From Gordonia insulae (GTDB taxonomy: Bacteria; Actinomycetota; Actinomycetes; Mycobacteriales; Mycobacteriaceae), in the NCBI RefSeq assembly GCF_003855095.1, contig NZ_CP033972.1, positions 5,704,001 through 5,768,000 of the forward strand: a stretch of DNA of 64,000 nucleotides, written 5' to 3'. The position numbers and the translations under genes were made by a program. Below the pieces are notes generated by a model. It made no database searches, had not been told where the DNA came from, and was given only the letters and a program-made list of their open reading frames with translations. How positions within the stretch are numbered: position 1 is the first letter of the stretch; each line of letters opens with the position of its first letter. This document shows positions 25,633-33,937 of this stretch, piece by piece.

Positions 25633-26690
25633 ACACCCCGAACCGGCGGCCACGCGGCAGCCCGGACCACCTCAGCGACGGTCTCGTCGCGCGGTGGCGG
25701 TCCCGGCTCGCTGCGCAGTCGGGTTCGGGGACACCGGAACCACCGTTCCAGCGGTTCGGGAACGAGGGGATGGCCGACTACAACCCGCTGGTCGATCTCA
25801 CGGTGGACCGTCCGGCCGACTTCGGGGCGATGATGTACTCGCGCAGCCTCGAGAAATTGACGACCTACTGCGCCATCCACACCCCGTTCCGACTCGATCG
25901 GACACCCGAGCTGGTCCGCGAGCGGCCCTACGACAACCTCGTAGTGTTGGTCAGCACGCTGCGCGGCCACACGACCGTGCAGCAGGGGACCCGCGACTTC
26001 GCGTATCTGCCGGGTCAGTTGGTGTTCGTCAACTTCGCGGTGCCCTACAGCCACTACTGCGATTCGGTCACCGACCCCATGGGCGTGATCATCCCGATCG
26101 ACCTGCTCGGAAGGCAGCGGCACACCGCCGAGCGTGCCCGTCGGCCGGTGGCGTCGCACACTCTGCTGTCACGCGCGGCCGCCGGGTTCGTCACACGTTT
26201 CGCGGTCGACACCGCCATCTCGAGCGCGCCGGCACCGCCGGTGGACACCGAACTGGCGGCCGTCGATCTGATCACCGCCGCGCTCGCCGAACTGAACTTC
26301 GAGAACTATCGGCTCGAGGACAATGCGCTGTTCGTCCACGAGGCGGCCGTGGACCTGATCGACCGCCATCATCGGGACCCGGACTTCTCCCCGGACGTGA
26401 TCGCGAGCGAGCTGCATCTGAGCCGGCGACAGGTCTACCGCAACTTCGAGCGGACGGGGGAGTCGGTCGCCGGGCTCATCGCCGCGCGACGGGCCGAGAC
26501 CGCGCGCGAACTGCTGATGCTGAATCCGGGTCTGGCCGTCGGAGACGTCGCGGCCGCGGCGGGATTCCCCTCGGTCGCGACCTTTCGCAACCGCTTCCGC
26601 GCGCACTACGGGATGGGTCCCCGGGAGTTCCGGAAGCTCGCAGCAGACGGCGCCGTCGACCTGACGGTGCAGGACTCCGGGGCGCAGTGA
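25629..26690 (+). CDS. AraC family transcriptional regulator
   Basis: This 353-residue protein has an N-terminal AraC-binding-like domain (about residues 50-225, with the YLPGQLVFVNFAVPYSH beta segment) and a C-terminal double helix-turn-helix: FSPDVIASELHLSRRQVYRN and AVGDVAAAAGFPSVATFRNR. It starts at a GTG overlapping the stop of the membrane gene upstream. It is the only regulator in the seven-gene run and is the obvious candidate to control it; its inducer is unknown. Confidence 0.87.
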   Translation: MNTPNRRPRGSPDHLSDGLVARWRSRLAAQSGSGTPEPPFQRFGNEGMADYNPLVDLTVDRPADFGAMMYSRSLEKLTTYCAIHTPFRLDRTPELVRERPYDNLVVLVSTLRGHTTVQQGTRDFAYLPGQLVFVNFAVPYSHYCDSVTDPMGVIIPIDLLGRQRHTAERARRPVASHTLLSRAAAGFVTRFAVDTAISSAPAPPVDTELAAVDLITAALAELNFENYRLEDNALFVHEAAVDLIDRHHRDPDFSPDVIASELHLSRRQVYRNFERTGESVAGLIAARRAETARELLMLNPGLAVGDVAAAAGFPSVATFRNRFRAHYGMGPREFRKLAADGAVDLTVQDSGAQ

Positions 26691-26695
26691 TGCCT

Positions 26696-26743
26696 CGGGA
26701 GGAACGGACTCGGGAAGAACGAACTCGGGAAAAGGAATGGGAA
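26696..26743 (+). repeat. Purine-rich 15-bp repeats before the Ntn hydrolase start
   Basis: CGGGAGGAACGGACT (26696-26710) is followed by CGGGAAGAACGAACT (26711-26725) and then CGGGAAAAGGAATGGGAAAC. The stretch is almost all purines and contains several Shine-Dalgarno-like GGAGG/AAGGA cores before the ATG at 26748. Confidence 0.6.
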
Positions 26744-26747
26744 ACAC

Positions 26748-27782
26748 ATGTGTACACGCGTGATCTGGCCTGATGCCAACGGAGCCGTCCTGGTGGGACG
26801 GAACATGGACTTTCACAAAGACCTCATGACGAATCTGTGGAAGCAACCGCGAGGGGTCCGCCGTGACGACGGTGTCACCGGCGAGCTGACATGGACGTCG
26901 AAGTACGGCAGCGTCGTCACCGCGGCGTTCGACATCATCAGTGTCGACGGAATGAACGAGGTGGGCCTGGGCGGACACGTCCTGTGGCTGGCCGAGTCGA
27001 CCTACGGTGACCGTGACAGTTCGCGACCCGCGTTGAGCCAGGCCATCTGGCTGCAGTACTTCCTGGACAACTTCGCGACCGTCGCGGAGGCCGTCGACTG
27101 GGTGGAGCAGACCGACGTCCAGGTCATCCAGATGCCCGATCCCACCGGCGGGAACCCCCCGACCATCCACCTCGCCCTCGATGACCCGAGCGGCGACTCG
27201 GCGATCATCGAGTACATCGACGGACACGCGAAGGTCTATCACAGCCCGGACCACCACGTGATGACGAACTCACCCACCTACGATCGGCAACTCGAATTGC
27301 TCACGCGCTGGGAAGGTCTCGGTGGCGACGAGCCGCTGCCCGGGGACACGATGGCCGAGCATCGCTTCGCCCGGGCCGCGTACTACGCGAGTCGCTTGCC
27401 GCAGCCGGGCAGTCAGCTCGAGGCGATCTCCAGCATGTTCAGCGTCATCCGCAACACGGCCCAGCCGTTCCGGCTCCCGGACCCGGGTAAGCCCGATGCG
27501 TCGCAGACGATCTGGCAGGTGGTCCTGGACCTGACGAACAAGCGGTACGTCTACGAATCCACGACGCGGCCGAACATCGTCTGGGTCGACCTGGCAGACC
27601 TGGACTTCGCCGAGGGTTCGCCGCAGCTCAAGCTCGACCTGTTGGGCAAGCTGTCCCTCGAGGGTGGGATCGCGGGCAACGTCGGTGATCAGTTCGTGGA
27701 TTCGGGCCCGATGACGTTCCTGTCGTTCGCGCTCTTGGCGCAGCTCGACGCTGCGCAGAAGGCTCAGGCCGCCGACGCCTGA
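26748..27782 (+). CDS. Choloylglycine-hydrolase-family Ntn amide hydrolase
   Basis: This 344-residue enzyme starts MCTRVIW, so removal of the initiator Met exposes Cys2 as the N-terminal nucleophile of the Ntn family that includes bile-salt hydrolase and penicillin V acylase. Other family residues are visible in GRNMDFHKD (Arg/Asp of the active site) and in HVMTNSPTYDRQLE, the conserved Asn-Ser-Pro loop. Enzymes of this group cleave linear amides such as conjugated bile salts or N-acyl homoserine lactones. There is no signal peptide, so it acts inside the cell. It ends the cluster, 109 bases before ssrA. Confidence 0.88.
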   Translation: MCTRVIWPDANGAVLVGRNMDFHKDLMTNLWKQPRGVRRDDGVTGELTWTSKYGSVVTAAFDIISVDGMNEVGLGGHVLWLAESTYGDRDSSRPALSQAIWLQYFLDNFATVAEAVDWVEQTDVQVIQMPDPTGGNPPTIHLALDDPSGDSAIIEYIDGHAKVYHSPDHHVMTNSPTYDRQLELLTRWEGLGGDEPLPGDTMAEHRFARAAYYASRLPQPGSQLEAISSMFSVIRNTAQPFRLPDPGKPDASQTIWQVVLDLTNKRYVYESTTRPNIVWVDLADLDFAEGSPQLKLDLLGKLSLEGGIAGNVGDQFVDSGPMTFLSFALLAQLDAAQKAQAADA

Positions 27783-27848
27783 CGCGGCACCGGTGGCCCG
27801 GAGACCGACGCCGGCCGATATCGGGATGAATTAGTCAGCGGGCGTTGT

Positions 27849-27854
27849 TAGACT
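27849..27854 (+). promoter_or_regulatory. -10 hexamer TAGACT upstream of ssrA
   Basis: TAGACT ends 36 bases before the mature tmRNA 5' end, which would leave a short leader for RNase P to remove. The -35 region is weak (ATGAAT at 27826). Confidence 0.4.
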
Positions 27855-27890
27855 GAAGTGCTCGCCGAGAAGTCGGCGGGTTCCTGTCTC

Positions 27891-28261
27891 GGGGCTGATC
27901 GGTTTCGACTGCGTGCGTCGAGGTAGGGGAAGCGTGTCGGTGCAGGCTGGAGACCACCGTAAGCGTCGCAGCAACCAATTAAGCGCCGATAAGAATCAGC
28001 GCGACTACGCCCTCGCTGCCTGAGCAGCGCCGGCTAGTCTGTCGGCCCGGGTCTGCTCCCAGCCCGGGTCCCGGCATCATCTTCGGGAGCTCACCGTCCT
28101 CGCCGGTCGCGGGTGTGGACGGGACAACCAACAGCGACTGGGATCGTCATCTCGGCTTGTTCGCGTGACCGGGAGATCCGAGTAGAGGCATAGCGGACTG
28201 CACACGGAGAAGCCCTACTGACACGACGGAGGACCCGGGTTCAATTCCCGGCAGCTCCACC
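27891..28261 (+). ncRNA. ssrA: Transfer-messenger RNA
   Basis: This is tmRNA. The 5' end GGGGCTG pairs with CAGCTCC at the 3' end to form the acceptor stem, followed by the discriminator A and CC; the final CCA is completed after transcription. The tRNA-like T arm is GGACCCGGGTTCAATTCCCGG. The resume codon is GCC at 27985, and the tag frame 27985-28023 encodes ADKNQRDYALAA and a UGA stop, close to the mycobacterial tag. It tags stalled proteins for Clp proteolysis together with SmpB. A strong terminator follows. Confidence 0.96.
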
Positions 28262-28264
28262 GAC

Positions 28265-28308
28265 AGCGGCCCCCGACCCGGAAACCCGGGTCGGGGGCCG
28301 CTGCCTTT
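28265..28308 (+). terminator. 17-bp hairpin terminator of ssrA
   Basis: A perfect 17-bp GC-rich stem (28265-28281 with 28286-28302) with a 4-base AAAC loop is followed by GCCTTT. It lies four bases after the tmRNA end and should end its transcript efficiently. It also faces the minus-strand ABC transporter genes that end at 28355. Confidence 0.88.
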
Positions 28309-28354
28309 GTGGGCCGCTGTGGGCGGGGTCGCCGTGTTGTCCGGCGCGGTGCCC

Positions 28355-29539
28355 TCAGGCGATCCGGACGCCGCGGGGGAGCTTGCCGGCGGGGACGCGG
28401 AGACGTCGCGCCGCGATCAGGAAGCCGGCGCCGCCGATCGCGAGGTTGACGATCAGCCCGATGTACCAGCTGGCGCCGACGAAGGACGACTCGTGGGCGC
28501 GCTTGCGCTCCCAATAGGAGGTCTCGGTTCCATTCGGTCCGAACTCCAACCGGAAATCTGCCTCCGCGCATGTCCGCTCTTCGATGAACGGCCCGGCGCG
28601 CGCGGTCGACTGCGCTTCGGCGATGGGGCGGGCCACCGAGAACCGGGTCGTCTCCGGCGACGTCGTGGTACCGATGTAGGTCCAGTTGGGGGGATCGGTG
28701 CGACCCACCGCGTCGGCGACCATCAGGAACGGATTGGGGGCGAGCAGCCACCATGTGCGTTCGGTGTGGTGGTAGGCGCGCGTCTCCTCGACATCACGGC
28801 AGGGCGGGTAGTACCCGGGATCGCGGTCGGCGAGCCCGGGATCGTAGGGGCCGTAGCTCGCGACGGTGACCTGATGGTCCCGGCTGACCGCGGGGTACAG
28901 CAGACCGAACAGTGCAGGCAGGCCCAGCAGCAGGAACAGCACCGTGCCCTGCGTCAGGATCGCCGACCCGGCGGGCCGGGCCGTGAGTGCCGAGAAACCC
29001 AGCCCGACACCGCAATAACAGGCGAAGATCAGCATCACCAGCACGACGCCCAGGAATCCGGACGCGACGCCGAAGGGCGCACAGACGATGCCCCACAGCA
29101 CGTACGGGAGGGCGACGACCAGCAGTGTCATGCTTGCCACCCAGCTGCCCAGGAACTTCCCGGTTGCCAACTGCCAGTTGGTGATCGGCGTCGCCTGGAC
29201 TACCGCGAGGGTGGCATCGCGGCGGTCGCCGTTGATCGCCGTCGCGGTCAACGTCGGCGAGATGATGACGCCGAGGAACAGCACGAGGGCGACCACGATC
29301 GCGTAGAGGTTGGCCGACCACTCACGGTAGGTGCTGCCACCGACCGTGAGGACGAAGTAGAACGATCCGAACACGACCGCCGTGACGACCGCGAACATCA
29401 CCGCCAAGCTGATCCGCCAGCGAGTTGCCCGGATACGCTGGCGCAGTTCGAGGCCGGCGATGATCCGGACGGGGCGCCACCACCCGAGTCGGGCGGGCCG
29501 GCTGCCTGCCGGGCGGGTCTCGGTGGTCGTCACCGTCAC
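28355..29539 (-). CDS. ABC transporter permease
   Basis: This protein of about 394 residues is an ABC-2-type permease. Helices lie near residues 30-52, 65-88, 118-140, 145-170 and 180-200, and a final one precedes the C-terminus (WYIGLIVNLAIGGAGFLIAARRL). A large hydrophilic loop (about 205-345, with PGYYPPCRDVEETRAYH) sits before the last helix. The GTG start at 29539 overlaps the ATPase stop (GTGA). With the ATPase at 29536-30375 it forms an exporter of unknown substrate. Confidence 0.82.
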   Translation of the reverse strand: MTVTTTETRPAGSRPARLGWWRPVRIIAGLELRQRIRATRWRISLAVMFAVVTAVVFGSFYFVLTVGGSTYREWSANLYAIVVALVLFLGVIISPTLTATAINGDRRDATLAVVQATPITNWQLATGKFLGSWVASMTLLVVALPYVLWGIVCAPFGVASGFLGVVLVMLIFACYCGVGLGFSALTARPAGSAILTQGTVLFLLLGLPALFGLLYPAVSRDHQVTVASYGPYDPGLADRDPGYYPPCRDVEETRAYHHTERTWWLLAPNPFLMVADAVGRTDPPNWTYIGTTTSPETTRFSVARPIAEAQSTARAGPFIEERTCAEADFRLEFGPNGTETSYWERKRAHESSFVGASWYIGLIVNLAIGGAGFLIAARRLRVPAGKLPRGVRIA

Positions 29540-30375
29540 GTCCTCTCCGCGTCGAGGGCGAGATAGGTGTCCTCGAGTTCGTTGGTGACCCGGGTGAACT
29601 CGCTGACCCGCACACCGGTCGCGATGAGCCCGGCCAGATACTCGGCGGCGCTGTCGTCGTCGGGGAACGTCGTCGCCTCGGCGTCCGCGACGGACTGGCC
29701 CGCCAGCCGGATGCGCCAGAGGTGACCCGAGCGGTGCTCGGGGACAAAGGTGCGTCCCGCGGTCATCATCACCACGTCGTCGACCATCTCCGACAGCTCG
29801 GTGAGAATGTGCGACGAGACCAGGATCGCGCAACCGTCGGCAGCGAGTTCGCGCACCTGGTCGCGCAGATCGATGCGTGACCGCGGATCCATGCCGGACG
29901 CAGGCTCGTCGAGCAGGAGGATGCTCGGGCGGTTGACCAAGGCGCGGGCGAAGCCGAGACGCTGCTTCTGTCCGCGGGAGAGTTCATGGGCCGGTTTGTC
30001 GGCGAACTCGCCGAGGTGGACGAGTTGCAACAGGTCATGCGCGCGACGTCGCGCATCGGCGGCGGATGCGCCATGGAGCCGGGCGAAGGTGGTCAGGATC
30101 TCGGTGGTCGACAAACTCTCCCAGGTGCCGAATACGTCGGGCATCCAGCCGACCCGCGCGCGCAGGTCGGACGCGGCGATGGGCCCTCCGTCGACCTCGA
30201 CGCTGCCGGCGTCGGGCGCGAGGAGCCCCGCCAGGATCAGCAGCAGGGTCGTCTTACCTGCCCCGTTGGGTCCGACCAGGCCGGTGATCCGGCCGGGACG
30301 GAGCGTGACGTCGGCGTGCGCGACCGCGGTGTGCCTGCCGAACGATCGGGTGAGCCCCGTCGCGACCAATGCCAT
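29536..30375 (-). CDS. ABC transporter ATP-binding protein
   Basis: This 279-residue ATPase has a complete set of motifs: Walker A GPNGAGKTTLL near residues 35-45, the signature LSRGQKQRLGFARAL, Walker B LLLDEPASGMDP and the switch SSHILTEL. The type fits drug or lipid exporters paired with ABC-2 permeases. A TAGTGT hexamer seven bases before the ATG points to a leaderless start. It is the first gene of the two-gene unit with the permease. Confidence 0.9.
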   Translation of the reverse strand: MALVATGLTRSFGRHTAVAHADVTLRPGRITGLVGPNGAGKTTLLLILAGLLAPDAGSVEVDGGPIAASDLRARVGWMPDVFGTWESLSTTEILTTFARLHGASAADARRRAHDLLQLVHLGEFADKPAHELSRGQKQRLGFARALVNRPSILLLDEPASGMDPRSRIDLRDQVRELAADGCAILVSSHILTELSEMVDDVVMMTAGRTFVPEHRSGHLWRIRLAGQSVADAEATTFPDDDSAAEYLAGLIATGVRVSEFTRVTNELEDTYLALDAERT

Positions 30376-30382
30376 GACAGCG

Positions 30383-30388
30383 ACACTA
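30383..30388 (-). promoter_or_regulatory. -10 hexamer TAGTGT, leaderless start of ABC ATPase
   Basis: TAGTGT on the minus strand ends seven bases before the ATG at 30375. Confidence 0.5.
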
Positions 30389-30428
30389 GCCGTCGGCGGC
30401 CCGGTGCACGGGGATCACCGCACGGGGA

Positions 30429-31931
30429 TCAGCGCACGCTCTCCCAGGCCTCCCGCTCGTCCTTGGTCGGGTCCGAGACATCGGCGACGATGTCGGTGAT
30501 GAGTCCGACGTGGCGGGCGTTCAGGTCGTAGGACGTCCACCCGGGCGATCCGGTGGTGACGAAATCGACCCACACGCGATGGGCGGCATCGGCGACCGCC
30601 TGCGACGGGTGGTCGCCGAGGCGCGGCGCCACCGTCTTCTCGTGCAGGGTGTCGAAGACGAAGGGGATCTCGGCGGCGTGCGCGGAGCCGTACCCTCCGT
30701 TGTCCGCCGGATCCGGATAGTCGAATCGATAGACCCAGGTCGGTGCACCGCCCACGCGGGCACGGGTCTCGGCGACGCGGAGCGCGGGGATTCCGAAGAA
30801 CCAGTCGGTGACGACCGCTGCGACGAGATCACCGGGGCTCGCGTCGGGTCTGTTGCGGGCGTACGTCTCGATCGCCTGCTGATCGAGGCCGTACGCCTGC
30901 GCGGTCGCGGTGAAGGTCGGCTCGTCGATGAGGTCGATCGTCTGCGGCGCCACCAGGAACAGCCGCGCCTCGTCGCGGGTCGAACCGGTCAGCACCGTGA
31001 CATCCGACCCGGCGCCGTCGGCCATCGCCTCGAGGGGGTGGCGGGTCAGCACGTCACCGTCGATCACCGGTGCGAACGGCAGCAGACTCATCGCGAGGGG
31101 GCCCCACTTCGCCGGGTCCGGGCTGGTCTGCACCTCGGTCACCAGATCCGATGCGGCCGCGATCAGGGTGTCCAGGTCGACACCGGCAATCGCCGCCCGG
31201 GTGGGTTCGACGCCGAGCGACTCGGCCAGGAAGCGGCTCACCATCAGTCCCTGTTCGGGAGTGATGGTGTGGGCGGTCGCCCCGGACTGCGTGATCGCGC
31301 GGGTGAACAGCCCGCGCGCCGACGACATCGTCAGGAGGGTGGACACGCTCATCGCGCCCGCAGACTCTCCCGCGACGGTCACCTGATCCGGGTCGCCGCC
31401 GAACGACGCGATGTTCTCGTGCACCCAGCGCAGCGCCGCCACCTGGTCCTGCAGTCCGAGGTTGGCGACTCCGTCGCCGAGATACAGGAAACCCTCCGCG
31501 GCGAGCCGGTAGTTGATCGACACCAGCACCACGCCGTCGCGCGCGAATGCGGCGCCGTCGTACTCGGCCACCGAGTTCGACCCGTTCATGAACGAGCCGC
31601 CGTGAATCCACACCAGGACTGGGTGCGCGCCGTCGAGTCCCGGCGACCAGACGTTGACGTTGAGGCACTCGTCGCCGTCGATCGTCACCTCGGCGAAGAG
31701 GGGAGCGAAGTGCGGTGGGTAGTCGCCCTTCGGCACGGTCGCGGCGAACTCGGCGCAGTCGCGCGGCTCCACCCAGGTGTCCGCGGGTTGCGGCGGCTGC
31801 ATGCGATTGGGCCCGAACGGTGCTGCCGCGTAGGGAATCCCGAGGAACCGGACGACGCCGCCGGCGAGTTCACGGCCGCGTACCGGACCCGTGGTGGTGG
31901 TGACGACGGGATGATCGGATGCTGTGGCCAT
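30429..31931 (-). CDS. Type B carboxylesterase
   Basis: This 500-residue esterase/lipase has the oxyanion-hole motif LVWIHGGSFMNG, the nucleophile elbow TVAGESAGAMSV with catalytic Ser, and the C-terminal catalytic His in GSAHAAEIPFVFD. CLNVNVW is another family mark. It probably hydrolyses carboxylic esters in the cytoplasm; no signal peptide is seen. I chose the ATG at 31931 because GAGGAG lies six bases upstream; an ATG at 31943 overlaps that site. A CRP-type palindrome sits 17 bases before the start codon. Confidence 0.9.
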   Translation of the reverse strand: MATASDHPVVTTTTGPVRGRELAGGVVRFLGIPYAAAPFGPNRMQPPQPADTWVEPRDCAEFAATVPKGDYPPHFAPLFAEVTIDGDECLNVNVWSPGLDGAHPVLVWIHGGSFMNGSNSVAEYDGAAFARDGVVLVSINYRLAAEGFLYLGDGVANLGLQDQVAALRWVHENIASFGGDPDQVTVAGESAGAMSVSTLLTMSSARGLFTRAITQSGATAHTITPEQGLMVSRFLAESLGVEPTRAAIAGVDLDTLIAAASDLVTEVQTSPDPAKWGPLAMSLLPFAPVIDGDVLTRHPLEAMADGAGSDVTVLTGSTRDEARLFLVAPQTIDLIDEPTFTATAQAYGLDQQAIETYARNRPDASPGDLVAAVVTDWFFGIPALRVAETRARVGGAPTWVYRFDYPDPADNGGYGSAHAAEIPFVFDTLHEKTVAPRLGDHPSQAVADAAHRVWVDFVTTGSPGWTSYDLNARHVGLITDIVADVSDPTKDEREAWESVR

Positions 31932-31947
31932 GATGCTCCTCATCGAA

Positions 31948-31963
31948 TGTGATGGTCGTCACA
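31948..31963. promoter_or_regulatory. CRP/GlxR-type site TGTGA-N6-TCACA
   Basis: TGTGATGGTCGTCACA matches the cAMP-receptor consensus TGTGA-N6-TCACA in all ten fixed positions. It lies between the divergent carboxylesterase and fadD6 genes, 17 bases before the esterase start and about 160 before fadD6. So near the esterase start it would most likely repress that gene, while it could act on fadD6 from a distance. Confidence 0.7.
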
Positions 31964-32122
31964 GTAGCATCGGCGTCGGCTGCCTCGAGGTCCGTCGACA
32001 TCGACGGCCCACTTCTGACCACGGTCGTTTTCGGATAGCCTGGCGGCACCATCGCAGGCGTCTGCGACCTCGCGTCGGGCGGGGCGGGCCGGTGGCAAGA
32101 TCCTGGGGAGGAATCCGTACAG

Positions 32123-33937
32123 ATGGCGACAGTTGCGACGAGCACGGGGGCGGCGGAAGCGGTCGGGCACACCGATGTGACTGGGGCGGACGTGGTGCGC
32201 GGACTGCGCGGCATCGGCCGGGATTGGCGCATCGTCGCCGGCGTGATCCCGCGGATGATCCCGCGGCCGCTGACGCGCAAGGAGTCCGTCGGCAAGACTT
32301 TCCAGCAGACCGCGGCGAAGTATCCCGATCGGCCATTCCTCCGCTTCCACGGCGAGTCGATGACCTACCGCGAGTGCAACGCCCAGGTGAACCGCTTCGC
32401 CGCGTATCTGACCGAGGCGGGTGTCGGGCGCGGTGACGTCGTCGCGGTCCTGTCCAAGAACCACCCCGATGTGGTGCTGGCCATGCTGGCCATCGTCAAG
32501 CTCGGCGCCATCGCCGGCATGATCAACTTCAATCAGCGGGGCGCCGTCCTCGAACACAGTCTCGGCTTGATCGGCGCGAAAGTCGTTCTGCTGCAGCCCG
32601 GTCTGGAGGAGGCGCTGGCCTCGGTGCCGGAGAGCGTGCGTCCGGCTTCTGTCGTGGACTTCGCCGAACTGAAACAGCGGAGCGCCACCCTGAGCCCGCT
32701 CGATCCGGCGGTCACCGACACCGTCGAGGCCGGCGAGACCGCCTATTACATCTTCACGTCCGGCACCACCGGATATCCCAAGGCGAGCAAGATGAGCCAC
32801 CATCGCTGGCACGTCGCCATGCACGGGATCGGCGGTATGGGTGTGCGCCTGAGGTCCGACGACACCATGTACGCGGCGCTGCCGTTCTATCACAACAACG
32901 CACTGACGGTGTCGGTCTCGGCGGCGATGCGCGCGGGTGCGTGCGTCGCGGTCGGCGAGAGCTTCTCGGCGTCCGGCTTCTGGGACGACGTCATCGAGAA
33001 TCGGGCGACCGCGTTCTGCTACATCGGGGAACTCTGCCGCTACCTGCTGGCGCAGCCGGAGAAGTCCACGGACCGAACGCATTCGGTCCGGGTGATCGTC
33101 GGAAACGGGCTGCGACCGGAGATCTGGGAGGAGTTCACCACCAGGTTCGGGATCGAGCGGGTCGCCGAACTGTATGCGGCCAGCGAGGGGAACATCGGAT
33201 TCGTCAACCTGCTGGGCATCCCGAAGTCCGCGGGCTTCAGTCCACTGACCTATCTCCTCGTCGAGTACGACGGGGAGAGCGGTGAGCCGCGTCGAGGCGC
33301 CGACGGGCGCGTCATCCCGGTCGGCAAGCGCGGAACGGGACTGCTGCTCGGCGAGATCAACCAGCGCGCCCACTTCGACGGCTACACCGACCCGAAGGCG
33401 TCGGAGAAGAAGGTCGTGGCCGACGCGGTCAAGGCGGGGGATCGATGGTTCAACACCGGAGATGTGGTGCGGGATCAGGGTTTCGGGCATATCGCGTTCG
33501 TCGACCGGATCGGCGACACGTTCCGCTGGAAGGGTGAGAACGTGGCCACGACCGAGGTCGAGGCGGCATTGGACTCCTGCGCGTTCATCGATCAGTCCGT
33601 GGTCTTCGGTGTCGCCGTACCCGGCGCGGACGGCAAGGCCGGGATGGCCGCGGTCGTGGTCGCCGAAGGGCAACGGTTCGATCCGGCCGCGCTCGCCGAC
33701 CATGTGCGAGAGACGTTGCCGCGCTATGCGGTTCCGCTGTTCATCCGTGTGGTCGACCATGTCGAACACACATCGACCTTCAAGAACGTCCGCGTGGATC
33801 TCCGCAATCAGGGCTACACATCGACCGGCGACGATCCGCTGTTCGTACTGCGGGGCACACCGGCGACCTACGAGGTCTTCCGCACGGAACACCTCGACGA
33901 TGTGGTCGCGTCGGCGGGGGCGAAGGTCTCGTCCTGA
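32123..33937 (+). CDS. fadD6: Fatty-acyl-CoA synthetase FadD6-like
   Basis: This 604-residue ANL enzyme is predicted to activate long- or very-long-chain fatty acids to acyl-CoA. The AMP-binding motif YYIFTSGTTGYPKASKMSHH begins near residue 208, and the GDTFRWKGENVATTEVEAAL motif of the FATP/FadD6 type begins near 469. Similarity to M. tuberculosis FadD6 runs along the chain, for example GMINFNQRGAVLEHSLGL and NGLRPEIWEEFTTRFG. A GGAGGAA site lies ten bases before the ATG. The 3' end overlaps the convergent hydrolase by 70 bases. Confidence 0.9.
   Translation: MATVATSTGAAEAVGHTDVTGADVVRGLRGIGRDWRIVAGVIPRMIPRPLTRKESVGKTFQQTAAKYPDRPFLRFHGESMTYRECNAQVNRFAAYLTEAGVGRGDVVAVLSKNHPDVVLAMLAIVKLGAIAGMINFNQRGAVLEHSLGLIGAKVVLLQPGLEEALASVPESVRPASVVDFAELKQRSATLSPLDPAVTDTVEAGETAYYIFTSGTTGYPKASKMSHHRWHVAMHGIGGMGVRLRSDDTMYAALPFYHNNALTVSVSAAMRAGACVAVGESFSASGFWDDVIENRATAFCYIGELCRYLLAQPEKSTDRTHSVRVIVGNGLRPEIWEEFTTRFGIERVAELYAASEGNIGFVNLLGIPKSAGFSPLTYLLVEYDGESGEPRRGADGRVIPVGKRGTGLLLGEINQRAHFDGYTDPKASEKKVVADAVKAGDRWFNTGDVVRDQGFGHIAFVDRIGDTFRWKGENVATTEVEAALDSCAFIDQSVVFGVAVPGADGKAGMAAVVVAEGQRFDPAALADHVRETLPRYAVPLFIRVVDHVEHTSTFKNVRVDLRNQGYTSTGDDPLFVLRGTPATYEVFRTEHLDDVVASAGAKVSS

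Noticed and set aside
27891..28261. Integrated genomic island at ssrA.
   Set aside because: No integrase gene and no repeat of the ssrA 3' end were seen, and the accessory run lies on the 5' side of ssrA, not at its 3' end.
28215..28754. A 179-codon minus-strand frame running across the tmRNA 3' end and terminator.
   Set aside because: It overlaps the tmRNA and the ABC permease coding region and has no family-like pattern, so it is a shadow.
30510..31952. Long plus-strand open frame opposite the carboxylesterase.
   Set aside because: It lies fully antisense to a clear esterase, has no motif and reflects the high GC content.
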